In this document: piece by piece, positions 1 through 9,846 of the stretch
Layout of the letters: the number at the start of each line of letters is the position of its first letter
Numbering within the stretch: the first letter of the stretch is position 1
Assembly: GCA_033763995.1 (NCBI GenBank)
Contig: JANRJL010000056.1
Location: 62,001 to 126,000 of the forward strand
Direction of reading: 5' to 3'
DNA: 64,000 bases
From: GCA-2737725 sp033763995
GTDB lineage: Bacteria; Pseudomonadota; Alphaproteobacteria; Rhodospirillales; Rhodospirillaceae
The notes under the pieces: model-generated
Told to the model about the DNA's origin: nothing
The model's input: only the letters and a program-made list of their open reading frames with translations
Database searches by the model: none
Made by a program: the position numbers and the translations under genes

Positions 1-243
1 GGCCGCGTCGATGCCGCCATGAACGACATCGTCACCTTGGACGTGTCCGTGGGCGGCGTGGTGAGCGGCAGCGCTACGGTGGAGCGTGCGGTCATCGCCG
101 GGATATTCGACGGCACGTTGATCGTGCGCGGAGACCTTGACGTCACTGCGACCGGCAGCGTGCGCGGCACGATTTCCTACAAGAACGTCACGGTCGCCGC
201 CGGCGGCAAGCTCAGCGGCAACATCACCTTGCTCGACGCTTAG
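1..243 (+). CDS. Bactofilin (polymer-forming cytoskeletal protein), C-terminal part
   Basis: C-terminal end of a bactofilin, a self-polymerising beta-helix scaffold protein that works beneath the cell membrane. The reading frame is open to the left edge of the window, so the start and N-terminal part are missing; 80 codons are visible before a TAG stop. The visible residues alternate short hydrophobic strands with glycine turns (AGIFDGTLIVRGDL, then GSVRGTISY and GGKLSGNITLL), which is the bactofilin repeat pattern. The last 20 bases overlap the 3' end of the convergent nth gene. The family call rests on this pattern only. Confidence 0.75.
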   Translation, partial: GRVDAAMNDIVTLDVSVGGVVSGSATVERAVIAGIFDGTLIVRGDLDVTATGSVRGTISYKNVTVAAGGKLSGNITLLDA

Positions 244-931
244 CCGATTTCGACGCTTTCTTTTTGGCCTGCGTTGATTTCGCTGCGGCGGAATCGGGCG
301 CCGGTGTTTTCGGCTTGAAGGCGCAAAACTCGGCGACCACGCAACGCCAGCAATCGGGCTTGCGGGCCTTGCAGATATAGCGTCCGTGCAAGATCAGCCA
401 ATGATGGGCGTGGCGCTTGAACTCGGCCGGCGTGATCTTCTCGAGTTTTTCTTCCACATGAAGCGGTGTTTTGCCCGGCGCCAGACCGGTGCGGTTGCCG
501 ACGCGGAAGATATGCGTGTCCACCGCGATGGTGGGCTCGCCGAAGGCGACGTTGAGCACCACATTGGCCGTCTTGCGGCCGACGCCGGGCAGTTTTTCCA
601 ACTCGTCGCGCGTGCGCGGCACTTGGCCACCATGCTGGTCGACCAGGATATGCGATAGCGCGATGACGTTCTTGGCCTTGGCGTTAAATAGGCCGATGGT
701 CTTGATGTAATTCTTCAGCCCCGCCTCGCCCAAGGCGATCATCTTGTCCGGCGTGTCGACCACCTTGAACAGCGGGCCCGTGGCCTTGTTGACGCCCACG
801 TCCGTGGCCTGGGCCGACAGCACCACGGCCACCAATAACGTATAGGCGTTGACGGATTTCAACTCCGTCGCCGGCTCGGGGTTCAATTCGCGCAGACGGC
901 GATAGAACTCGTGAACGGCCGCGGGTTTCAT
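224..931 (-). CDS. nth: Endonuclease III
   Basis: Base-excision-repair DNA glycosylase/AP lyase that removes oxidised pyrimidines. The helix-hairpin-helix LPGVGRKTANVV carries the catalytic lysine, VDTHIFRV carries the catalytic aspartate, and the C-terminal Cys-X6-Cys-X2-Cys-X5-Cys (CKARKPDCWRC...C) is the 4Fe-4S cluster site. About 235 residues, plus a short Lys/Ala-rich tail after the cluster. I chose the ATG at 931 because the protein then lines up in length with E. coli Nth; an in-frame ATG at 940 lies inside a RIME-like repeat. It is downstream of dapB on the same strand, about 100 bases away, and overlaps the bactofilin gene by 20 bases. Confidence 0.96.
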   Translation of the reverse strand: MKPAAVHEFYRRLRELNPEPATELKSVNAYTLLVAVVLSAQATDVGVNKATGPLFKVVDTPDKMIALGEAGLKNYIKTIGLFNAKAKNVIALSHILVDQHGGQVPRTRDELEKLPGVGRKTANVVLNVAFGEPTIAVDTHIFRVGNRTGLAPGKTPLHVEEKLEKITPAEFKRHAHHWLILHGRYICKARKPDCWRCVVAEFCAFKPKTPAPDSAAAKSTQAKKKASKSAKRRAR

Positions 932-934
932 TAG

Positions 935-1003
935 GAGCATTTTTCCGACAAGTGAGAACCGGTTGGCGTGGAAAATGCGACCGATAAAGAATCGCGACGA
1001 TGA
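935..1003. repeat. RIME-like dispersed repeat, copy A
   Basis: The sequence reads GAGC, then CCGACAAGTGAGAACCGGTT, then GGAAAATGCGACC and AAGAATCG. The same order of blocks recurs at 34782-34866 and, more diverged, at 40394-40460. The core AAGTGRGAACCGGTT resembles the RIME elements described in Rhizobiales. It fills the gap between dapB and nth and touches the alternative nth start at 940. Confidence 0.6.
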
Positions 1004-1033
1004 CCACTCGTTCGTTTGCGCCGCGACATCAAC

Positions 1034-1843
1034 CTAAAGTCCGAGCACATCGCGCATGGAATAGAGCCCGGGGCCGCGGCCGCGCGCCCACAGCGCCGCG
1101 CGCACGGCGCCCTTGGCGAAGACCGCGCGCGAGGAGGCCCTGTGCGTGAGCTCGATGCGTTCGCCCTCGGCGGCAAACATGACCGTGTGATCGCCGACCA
1201 CGTCGCCGCCGCGCAAGGTGGCAAAGCCGATCTCGCCCGTGGGCCGCGGACCCACCTGGCCGTCGCGCGATTTGCGCCACACGTTGGCCAGCTTGACGTT
1301 GCGGCCCTTGGCGGCGGCCTCGCCCAAACCCAAGGCCGTGCCCGAGGGCGCGTCGACCTTGTGGCGGTGATGCATTTCGAGAATGTCGATATCGTAGTCG
1401 GGGCCCAGGGTGGCGGCGATTTTTTCCGTCACTGCGAACATGACATTCACGCCAAGGCTGAAATTCGGCGCATGAACAACTGCGGCCGTCTTGCCCGCCT
1501 CGGCCAAGGCGCCCAGGATCGATTCATCGAGCCCCGTGGTGCCGACGATCAACGTCTTGCCGGTCTTGGCGGCGAGCCGCGTGTGCCACAACGTTGCCGC
1601 AGGGACAGTAAAGTCGATAACCGTGTCGGATACGGCAAACAGCTTCTCGGCATCGGCCATGACCGATACACCGACAGGCTTGGGGCCGACCAACAGGCCC
1701 AGATCGCTGCCCACGGCGGGGCCGGCAGGCTCTGTGCCCCCGGCCAGCATGCAGCCGGGCGTGGCCAGGATCTCTTGAATCAGCATGCGGCCCATGCGGC
1801 CGGCGCAGCCGACGATGCCGATTTTGAGGGGGGACGAGGTCAT
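1034..1843 (-). CDS. dapB: 4-hydroxy-tetrahydrodipicolinate reductase
   Basis: NAD(P)H-dependent reductase of the lysine/diaminopimelate pathway, which supplies meso-DAP for peptidoglycan and lysine for protein. The N-terminal IGIVGCAGRMGRML is the dinucleotide-binding GxxGxxG loop, and the catalytic/substrate signature HHRHKVDAPSGTALG is present. At 269 residues it has the usual length. The start ATG at 1843 is preceded by a GGAG. It is the upstream gene of a likely dapB-nth pair. Confidence 0.97.
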   Translation of the reverse strand: MTSSPLKIGIVGCAGRMGRMLIQEILATPGCMLAGGTEPAGPAVGSDLGLLVGPKPVGVSVMADAEKLFAVSDTVIDFTVPAATLWHTRLAAKTGKTLIVGTTGLDESILGALAEAGKTAAVVHAPNFSLGVNVMFAVTEKIAATLGPDYDIDILEMHHRHKVDAPSGTALGLGEAAAKGRNVKLANVWRKSRDGQVGPRPTGEIGFATLRGGDVVGDHTVMFAAEGERIELTHRASSRAVFAKGAVRAALWARGRGPGLYSMRDVLGL

Positions 1844-2190
1844 GGGCGCTCCGAATTTGCGCCTTTATATCTCAATCTCGCGGTCGGGCCATCCCATGAA
1901 CGGCGTCGTGGCCGCGGCCATGCAATCGCGTAATCCCTTGGTTATAAAGACTGATTTGGCCTTTCATCGCGGCGGCGCAGACCCCTTACAGCGCCATTAA
2001 TCAAGGATTTGCGCCAAAAGGAATTGTATTTTCCTGAAAACCGCCTAGATAGAGACGCCTTGAGTTCTATGCTTCGCCTTGCAAGACACCCTTCCGGGGT
2101 CCTCCCAAGACAACGCTGAATTCGGACACGGCTTCGCGATCGTCGCGCGGCCAAACATACGCATACATGCGTTTTCTAAAGGAGGCCAAC
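1844..2190. promoter_or_regulatory. Divergent dapB / cold-shock intergenic region with a likely long 5' UTR
   Basis: This 347-bp gap has no gene. A possible cold-shock promoter is TTGTAT (2024-2029), 16 bases, TAGATA (2046-2051), which would leave a leader of roughly 130 nt. Long structured leaders are typical of CspA-family mRNAs. Promoter strength is weak by consensus, so the exact start is uncertain. A strong ribosome-binding site AAAGGAGG (2178-2185) sits 5 bases before the cold-shock ATG. Confidence 0.35.
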
Positions 2191-2394
2191 ATGGCCAACG
2201 GAACGGTAAAGTGGTTCAACGCCACAAAAGGATTTGGTTTTATTCAGCCCAGCACGGGCGGCAAGGATGTGTTTGTGCACATCAGCGCCGTTGAGCGCGC
2301 CGGCTTGAGCACGCTCAATGAAGGTCAGGCGATCAGCTATGACGTCGTCAATGAGCGCGGCAAGGATGCCGCCGCCAACCTGAAAGTCAGCTAA
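2191..2394 (+). CDS. Cold-shock domain protein (CspA family)
   Basis: Small single-domain RNA/ssDNA chaperone, 67 residues, starting MANGTVKWFN. Both RNA-binding motifs are present: RNP1 as KGFGFI and RNP2 as VFVHI. The start is fixed by AAAGGAGG just upstream; an in-frame ATG 24 bases earlier lies before this Shine-Dalgarno and would add residues not found in the family. The gene stands alone between a long leader and a terminator-like hairpin. Which csp paralogue this is cannot be told from the sequence, so no symbol is given. Confidence 0.97.
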   Translation: MANGTVKWFNATKGFGFIQPSTGGKDVFVHISAVERAGLSTLNEGQAISYDVVNERGKDAAANLKVS

Positions 2395-2423
2395 CACCGC
2401 CATCGATTTTCTGGCGAAAGTTT

Positions 2424-2460
2424 GGGCCCGTCACCTTCCGGTGGCGGGCTCAATGCTTTT
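2424..2460 (+). terminator. Probable terminator of the cold-shock gene
   Basis: GCCCGTCACC (2426-2435), a 4-base loop and GGTGGCGGGC (2440-2449) form a 10-bp stem with one G-T wobble, extendable by two more pairs. It is followed by AATGCTTTT, so the T tract is short. Confidence 0.6.
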
Positions 2461-2573
2461 GGCAATGATGCAATGCCTTGCTGCTCGGCTTGATTGGGCC
2501 CTTGCATCGACGATTGACTGTCAATCAAGATATGCCGCGCCTATGTGACACTCGACAACGTGGGATCGTGTGC

Positions 2574-3734
2574 ATGAGCATCGCCATTATCGGTGCGGGA
2601 TTGGGCGGGCTGGCCGCGGCATTGGCGCTGCAACGCCTCGGGCATCCGGTATCCGTTTATGAGCGGTCGGCCCACATGAGCGAGGTGGGTGCGGGCATCA
2701 CCCTCCACCCCAACGCGACCAAGGCGCTGACGCACCTGGGTTTGGGCGAGGCCATCGCCGCCACGGGCGTGGCGGTGCAACATACGGCCATCAAGCACTA
2801 CAAGACCAACCAGGTTTTGGTGGAAACCAAAAAGGGCGGCGAACATGTCGCGAAATTCGGCGCGCACTTGTACCAAATTCACCGCGCCGACGTGCATCAT
2901 GCCTTGGAACGCGCGGTGCGCGCCCACGATCCTCATTGCATCAAGACCAATCACGCCTTGATCGACATCCAGAATTTGGACGATGCCGTGGCGCTGTATT
3001 TCGACAGCGACGTCACGGTGATGGCCGAAGCCGCCATCGGCTGCGACGGCATCAAGTCGACCGTGCGCGCCAAGATGTTCTCGCCCGCTCCGCCGGTGTT
3101 CACGGGGCGCATCGCCTACCGCGGCGTATTGCCGCGCACCCTTGTCAGCGACGAGATGATCTGGCCCGGTTCGGGCGTGTGGATCGGGCCTGAGCGGACG
3201 TTCGGCGCCTATGTGATGCGCGCGGGCACCCTGGTGAATTTCGTCGCCACCGTGCGCAAGCACGCCTGGACCGAGGAAGGCTGGAGCATCAGCGCCGACC
3301 GCGACGAAGTATTGGCGGAATTCAGCGAGTGGCACCCTTTCGTCCAAGACATCATCCGTCGCACGCCCGGCGAAGCCTTGTTCAAGTGGGGCCTATTCTC
3401 GCACGCCCCCTTGCAGAATTGGGTGCACGGACGCGTGGCGGTACTGGGCGACGCGGCGCATCCGATGTTGCCCTTCATGGGTCAGGGCGCGGCGCAAGCT
3501 TTCGAGGATGCGGTGATTCTAGCGCGTTGCATTGACGGAAGTCCCGGCCCGGCCGCGGCCTTGCGGCGTTACCAGGCCGCGCGCCAAGAGCGCGCCACCT
3601 TCGTGCAGTTGGAATCCGCCGCCAAGGCCGACCGCTGGGAAAGCGCCAACCCGGAAAATTACAGCCCCGCCAATCATCGCAATGAAGACACCTTGGGCGT
3701 GGTTGCCTACGATGCGGCCACCGCGCCGATTTAA
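2574..3734 (+). CDS. FAD-dependent aromatic monooxygenase (salicylate-hydroxylase-like)
   Basis: Flavoprotein hydroxylase of the UbiH/salicylate 1-hydroxylase family, 386 residues. The FAD ADP-binding loop IIGAGLGGLAAALAL is at the N terminus, and GDAAHPMLPFMGQGAAQAFE is the second FAD-contacting GD motif. The chosen ATG begins MSIAIIGAG, as usual for the family; the longer upstream extension is not protein-like. The next gene, 16 bases downstream, encodes a cupin protein, so the two may act on one aromatic substrate. The substrate cannot be deduced from the sequence. Confidence 0.88.
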   Translation: MSIAIIGAGLGGLAAALALQRLGHPVSVYERSAHMSEVGAGITLHPNATKALTHLGLGEAIAATGVAVQHTAIKHYKTNQVLVETKKGGEHVAKFGAHLYQIHRADVHHALERAVRAHDPHCIKTNHALIDIQNLDDAVALYFDSDVTVMAEAAIGCDGIKSTVRAKMFSPAPPVFTGRIAYRGVLPRTLVSDEMIWPGSGVWIGPERTFGAYVMRAGTLVNFVATVRKHAWTEEGWSISADRDEVLAEFSEWHPFVQDIIRRTPGEALFKWGLFSHAPLQNWVHGRVAVLGDAAHPMLPFMGQGAAQAFEDAVILARCIDGSPGPAAALRRYQAARQERATFVQLESAAKADRWESANPENYSPANHRNEDTLGVVAYDAATAPI

Positions 3735-3750
3735 TTCAAGTGAGCAAGAC

Positions 3751-4524
3751 ATGCGCCCGCATATCGCGTTTCTCGACAGCAACACCATCGATTGGAAAGA
3801 ACTGGCGCCGGGCATTTTTTCCAGGCCGCTGAGCCGCGATCCCGACACCGGCGCACGCACCGCGCTGCAGCGCGTGGTGCCGACGACGCCCGGCTACAAG
3901 GACCAGCCCACCGCGCATTTTCACGGCACGACGGAGGAGTTGCTGGTGGTCAAGGGCATGATGGCCTTCGACAGTCGCACCTGGCTGCACGGCGCGGCCT
4001 ATTGCTTTCATCCCGCGCACTATGTGCACGGCTTCAAGAGCAGGGTGGCGGAAGAGACCTGGTTCGTCAGCCGCGTGGGACGCGACCTGGATTTTACCTA
4101 CGTCACCGAGCCCAAGGACGATTTCCCCTATTTTGTCGGCGAGACGCCGCCGCGCCGGGACCTGACCCTCATCCCCGCGCCCTTTGGCATGCGATGGACC
4201 GCGCTGAAGGATGACGCCGGCAAGGTTATCGGAAAATATCTCGTGCTCAGCCGCGATCCCGTCAGCGGCGAGGGCGCGATTCATGTGAGATTATTCCCAG
4301 GGTGCTCAGTCAGGCTGGGCGCCTTTGGCGACAACCCGCCGAACGATCTCAAAGCCTATGCCGAGGTTTTCATATTGGAAGGTCAGCTCACGACAGAGTC
4401 GGGCCTTGTCTTCGCCCCGGGGTGTTATTGTCATTTGCAGCCGGGAGCGAAACGTCCCGTGTTCACGGCGCAGGGCGAATCATTGTTTTATTTATGTGTG
4501 GGCGGAGTCGAAGGCCCAGCCTAG
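3751..4524 (+). CDS. Bicupin protein, DUF4437-like
   Basis: A 257-residue protein with two cupin-like halves. The first has AHFHGTTEELLVVKGMM, a metal-binding-type HxH...E motif, followed by a strand with a second histidine (YVHGF). The second half (VFILEGQLTTESG, YCHLQP) is a weaker cupin. It probably forms an operon with the monooxygenase 16 bases upstream. It resembles the cupin protein at 15496-16347 in general design, not closely in sequence. The reaction is unknown. It ends 9 bases from the convergent dnaJ stop. Confidence 0.7.
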   Translation: MRPHIAFLDSNTIDWKELAPGIFSRPLSRDPDTGARTALQRVVPTTPGYKDQPTAHFHGTTEELLVVKGMMAFDSRTWLHGAAYCFHPAHYVHGFKSRVAEETWFVSRVGRDLDFTYVTEPKDDFPYFVGETPPRRDLTLIPAPFGMRWTALKDDAGKVIGKYLVLSRDPVSGEGAIHVRLFPGCSVRLGAFGDNPPNDLKAYAEVFILEGQLTTESGLVFAPGCYCHLQPGAKRPVFTAQGESLFYLCVGGVEGPA

Positions 4525-4533
4525 GCGAGCAAA

Positions 4534-5661
4534 TCACTTCGCCATTTCGTCGAGGAAGTCCTTGATGCGGTCGAAGAACCCTTGCGCCTCGGGGCTGTAG
4601 GTTTTGCGCTCGCTTTCCTTCTCGAACTCCTGCAGCAGTTTTTTCTGCTTGTCGGTGAGGTTCACCGGCACCTCCACCGCCGCCTCCAGGAACAGATCGC
4701 CGCGCGCGGTGGAGCGCAGCACGCTCATGCCCTTGCCTTTGAGGCGGAAGCGATGGCCCCGCTGGCAGCCCTTGGGAATGGTCACCTTCACGCGCCCGCC
4801 GTCGATGGAGGGCACTTCCACTTCGCCGCCCAAAGCCGCCGTGGTCATGACGATGGGCATGCGCATGAACAAATTCGCCCCGTCGCGCTGGAACATGCGG
4901 TGGGGCTGGATCGCGAGGAAAATATAAAGGTCCCCGGGCGGCGCGCCGTTCATGCCCGCTTCGCCCTCGGAGGCCAGGCGAATGCGCGTGCCTTCCTCCA
5001 CGCCGGGCGGGATAGTGACCTCAAGCGACTTGTCCTTGCGCGTGCGGCCCGAGCCCCGGCACGACGGGCACGGATCGGCGATCACTTGGCCCGCGCCCTG
5101 GCACATGGGGCAGGTGCGCTCGATGGTGAAAAAGCCCTGCTGGCTACGCACCTTGCCCGCGCCGCGGCAGGTGGGGCACGCCTTGGGCGCCGCGCCGTCC
5201 TTGCCGCCGGAGCCCTTGCAGGCCTCGCATGACACCGAGGCGGGCACGGTGATCTTGGCCTTCTTGCCGTGGAAGGCCTCTTCCAGCGTGATCTCCATGT
5301 TGTAGCGCAGGTCTTGGCCGCGCGCGGGCCCGCCCCGGCCGCCGCGACGGCCGCCGCCCATGATGTCGCCGAACATTTCATCGAAGATGTCGGCGAAGCC
5401 GCCGAAGCCGAAACCGCCCGCCCCGCCGTTGCCTTGTTCGAAGGCGGCGTGGCCGAAGCGGTCGTAGGCCGCGCGCTTTTGCTCGTCCTTCAGGACGTCA
5501 TAGGCCTCGTTGATCTCGCGAAACTTGGCCTCGGCGGCCTTGTCGCCCGGGTTCTTGTCCGGGTGATGCTGCATGGCGAGCTTGCGGTACGACTTCTTGA
5601 TGTCGTCGAGGGACGCGCCCTTCGCGACACCGAGCAGCTCGTAAAAATCCTGCTTCGCCAT
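4534..5661 (-). CDS. dnaJ: Chaperone DnaJ (Hsp40)
   Basis: Co-chaperone that delivers unfolded clients to DnaK and stimulates its ATPase. The J domain has the HPD triad at residues 33-35 (QHHPDKNPGD), followed by a Gly/Phe-rich linker (GGAGGFGFGGFADIFDEMFG). Four CxxCxGxG zinc motifs follow: CEACKGSG, CPTCRGAG, CPMCQGAG and CPSCRGSG. At 375 residues it is a full-length class A DnaJ. It lies downstream of dnaK on the same strand, separated by 171 bases that hold a pair of palindromes (5689-5781). Confidence 0.99.
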   Translation of the reverse strand: MAKQDFYELLGVAKGASLDDIKKSYRKLAMQHHPDKNPGDKAAEAKFREINEAYDVLKDEQKRAAYDRFGHAAFEQGNGGAGGFGFGGFADIFDEMFGDIMGGGRRGGRGGPARGQDLRYNMEITLEEAFHGKKAKITVPASVSCEACKGSGGKDGAAPKACPTCRGAGKVRSQQGFFTIERTCPMCQGAGQVIADPCPSCRGSGRTRKDKSLEVTIPPGVEEGTRIRLASEGEAGMNGAPPGDLYIFLAIQPHRMFQRDGANLFMRMPIVMTTAALGGEVEVPSIDGGRVKVTIPKGCQRGHRFRLKGKGMSVLRSTARGDLFLEAAVEVPVNLTDKQKKLLQEFEKESERKTYSPEAQGFFDRIKDFLDEMAK

Positions 5662-5688
5662 GGCGATACTTTAGAAATTTCGAAACCC

Positions 5689-5781
5689 GTCATCGCCCGG
5701 TTGAGCCGGGCGATCCACCGTTCCACGCACGCGGATCATTGCGGTTGAAACATGGATGGCCCGATCAAGTCGGGCCATGAC
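5689..5781. repeat. Paired palindromic (BIME-like) element between dnaK and dnaJ
   Basis: Two perfect hairpins with 9-bp stems and 5-base loops: ATCGCCCGG (5692-5700) with CCGGGCGAT (5706-5714), and ATGGCCCGA (5756-5764) with TCGGGCCAT (5770-5778). The loops, ttgag and tcaag, are similar, and the outer ends GTCAT and ATGAC are inverted to each other. The arrangement resembles paired REP-type units. It lies in the dnaK-dnaJ message. Confidence 0.75.
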
Positions 5782-5832
5782 ATGGTGATGGTTGGATTGA
5801 TCTGGCGACCACATCGGAAGACGCCGACGCCG

Positions 5833-7746
<1,914 letters not shown>

Positions 7747-7871
7747 GACATTTCCTTTCTGCGGCGGACGTCCGAAACCCTGCTCAGGCGTTTACGGATG
7801 TCCCCGTTGGTTTTAGCGTTACGGTTCATCCAAACCGGGTGCGGCGGCTCAGCCGTCGCGCCCTTGAAGAC

Positions 7872-7891
7872 GGGGGGTTATATAAGGGGGG
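7872..7891. promoter_or_regulatory. Symmetric G6-TTATATAA-G6 block between dnaK and alkB
   Basis: The palindrome TTATATAA (7878-7885) is flanked on both sides by exactly six G residues on the + strand. Being self-complementary, it could serve as a -10 element in both directions, for dnaK (start 7746) and alkB (start 7989). No convincing -35 was found on either strand, so this is a candidate only. Confidence 0.35.
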
Positions 7892-7988
7892 TGATTGAGC
7901 CCGCAACAGCCCAAACCGCTGGAATCCGAGTCTTTTTTCCGGGTTTTAGGGGGCTTGGCGGGCAAAACGGCGGTGAGAGCGACTCCGA

Positions 7989-8645
7989 ATGCCCCCTCAA
8001 GCTGGAAAATCGGCCCTGCAGGGCGACTTTTTTGCCCCTCACCTGCCCGAAGGTCTGGTTTACCGGCCCGCTTGGGTCGACGTGGCGGGCCAAAAGCGCC
8101 TCTTGGCCAGACTGGCCGGGATCGAGGCTATGGCCCCCCTGGCCCGGGCCCGCACCCGCAATGGCCTGACCTCGGCGGCCATGACCAACTGCGGCCGGGT
8201 CGGCTGGTGGAGCGACCTCAAAGGCTATCGCTATGAACCGGTGCGCCCGCCGACGGGCCGGCCGTGGCCGCCAATGCCGGAGGTTTTTTTAAAATTGGTC
8301 TCGGGTGTGGTGGCCGATACGCCATGGGCGAGATTTACGCCCGACGCCTGCCTGATTAATTTCTACGCGGCCGGCACCAAGATGGGCCTGCACCAAGATC
8401 GCGATGAAAAGGACTTCAGCCAGCCTATCGTGACGGTGTGCCTGGGGGACGACGCGGATTTCATGATCGGTGGAATAAAGCGCGCCGACAAGACGCAGGC
8501 GCTGGTCGTCCGTTCCGGCGATGTGCTGATCATGGGCGGCGAGAGCCGCTTGCGTTTTCATGGCGTGCGCAAAATCTATCCCGGCACGAGTCCACTGCCG
8601 TCGATCAATGGCCGTTACAGCCTGACGTTTCGCAAGGCGCTCTGA
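7989..8645 (+). CDS. alkB: Alkylated DNA repair dioxygenase AlkB
   Basis: Fe(II)/2-oxoglutarate dioxygenase that reverses N1-methyladenine and N3-methylcytosine damage by oxidative demethylation. The iron ligands fit the family: HQD at residues 135-137 and a distal His191 (RLRFHGVRKI). The 2-oxoglutarate and substrate arginines are in NGRYSLTFR (Arg209, Arg215), close to the positions in E. coli AlkB. Length is 218 residues. It is divergent from dnaK across 242 bases and converges on the GNAT gene with one base between stops. Confidence 0.95.
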   Translation: MPPQAGKSALQGDFFAPHLPEGLVYRPAWVDVAGQKRLLARLAGIEAMAPLARARTRNGLTSAAMTNCGRVGWWSDLKGYRYEPVRPPTGRPWPPMPEVFLKLVSGVVADTPWARFTPDACLINFYAAGTKMGLHQDRDEKDFSQPIVTVCLGDDADFMIGGIKRADKTQALVVRSGDVLIMGGESRLRFHGVRKIYPGTSPLPSINGRYSLTFRKAL

Positions 8646-8646
8646 G

Positions 8647-9543
8647 TTAATCCACGTAGAGCATCAAGCCGTAATCGGCGATGGCGACGAAGCCCAAGGC
8701 GCGGAACAGCTTGTGCGCATTGGCCTGGGACTTGGGCGTGAGCAGGATGGCCCGGGTCACGCCTTGGTCCTTGAGGCTTTGCAGGGCGCCCGCGACGGCG
8801 GCCGCTTCGGGCCCGGTGCCGCGATGGGCGGCCGGCGTCCACACCCCGTCCAACTGCACGATGCCCGACAGCCGCGCGTCGATCACGCCGATGGCGATGG
8901 GCCGGTCGGTTTCCACCGTGAAGAGTTGGCCGCGCTCGATCAGGCCCTCGGTCTCCTTGGCCACGCTGTCGCGCAAGTCCGGTGTGTTCTTGGCGCCGAA
9001 AGATTCGATGAAGCTCGCGGTGCGCCAGCCCGACGCCCAGCCGTGGTCCTTGGCCGTGAGCACGCGGTAGCGGATTTTTCCCTGCAGCAACGGCGCCGGC
9101 ACGCGCAGATTGACCATGTCGATGGCCATGACGACCTTGGGTGTGCCCGCGAGTTTGCGCCGCTGCGACTTTCCCGCGGCCGTGACCGCGGCCTCGATTT
9201 GGTTCCAGGGGCCGACGAAGCCCGTGACGTTGCGTTTGGACGCGGCGATGGTCGCGCGCACGACACTGGCCAGCGAGCGCGGCGCTTGCACAGCCACCAC
9301 GCCGTTCCAAAAATGCGCCGCCACGGCAACCATCGTCGCGCGGTCAAAGGCCGCCGCGTAGGTGCCTTGAAACGGCTGGCCCTGATCGACGATGCCCGCC
9401 GCGTGCGCGTTGGCGCGCAGGATCATGGACGTCGCAAAGTGAAAGCCGAGGAAATCATCGAGCGCCGCTTCATCCCCCGGCATCAGAACGCGGGTGGTGA
9501 GCGGCGGTGCGCTGGCTGAAGACGACGCGATGCCAGCCAACAT
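8647..9543 (-). CDS. GNAT-family acetyltransferase
   Basis: A 298-residue protein with an acetyl-CoA-binding GNAT domain in its C-terminal third. VQLDGVWTPAAHRGTGPEAAAV matches the strand-4 and pyrophosphate loop (R/Q-x-x-G-x-G/A type), followed by ANAHKLFRALGF, the usual GNAT helix 4. The N-terminal two thirds are less conserved and may be a second, degenerate GNAT fold, as in two-domain family members. The start at 9543 has GGAGG four bases before the ATG. The acetyl acceptor is unknown. Confidence 0.8.
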   Translation of the reverse strand: MLAGIASSSASAPPLTTRVLMPGDEAALDDFLGFHFATSMILRANAHAAGIVDQGQPFQGTYAAAFDRATMVAVAAHFWNGVVAVQAPRSLASVVRATIAASKRNVTGFVGPWNQIEAAVTAAGKSQRRKLAGTPKVVMAIDMVNLRVPAPLLQGKIRYRVLTAKDHGWASGWRTASFIESFGAKNTPDLRDSVAKETEGLIERGQLFTVETDRPIAIGVIDARLSGIVQLDGVWTPAAHRGTGPEAAAVAGALQSLKDQGVTRAILLTPKSQANAHKLFRALGFVAIADYGLMLYVD

Positions 9544-9846
9544 GGGTCCTCCCGGTCCGCTGAACGCGGATCACTTGTGGTCTGGTTGTGACGGAAGAAT
9601 AGCAACTATTAGGAGAATAGCAAATTATATAAGATCGTTTTAGTAGTAAATAATAACTCAAGGTTAATAGATATTGAGATAAATACAACTTAAAATAAGA
9701 AGCGTGACCAATTCTTCCTGCGATTTCAATAGGAGGTGCCGGGGCCTTGGACTTAACAAACGGTCCAGCTAGCCCATTGGTTGCAGCCGGAAGGCTTCGC
9801 CAGGGGAAGAAGAGCCGCTGGGCCGACTCGGCGGGACGCGGACGAA
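9544..9846. other. AT-rich intergenic region between GNAT and ASCH genes
   Basis: A 303-bp gap with no convincing gene. About 9595-9720 is strikingly AT-rich compared with the surrounding DNA. It contains a direct repeat GAATAGCAA at 9597-9605 and 9615-9623 (18-base period). The 3' part, 9740-9846, is GC-rich again and featureless. Confidence 0.7.
9624..9653 (-). promoter_or_regulatory. Candidate promoter of the GNAT gene
   Basis: On the minus strand, TTATTT (9648-9653) and a perfect TATAAT (9624-9629) are separated by 18 bases, within the AT-rich block. Transcription would start near 9617, giving a leader of about 75 nt for the GNAT gene. The -35 matches the consensus poorly. Confidence 0.4.

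Noticed and set aside
8283..8292. A run of seven Ts in alkB, resembling a terminator or frameshift site
   Set aside because: No hairpin precedes it, and the alkB frame continues through it with conserved residues on both sides.
9470..9688. A 72-codon minus-strand frame in the AT-rich block (starts MYLSQYLL)
   Set aside because: It overlaps the start of the GNAT gene in another frame, has no ribosome site and has an unnatural composition.
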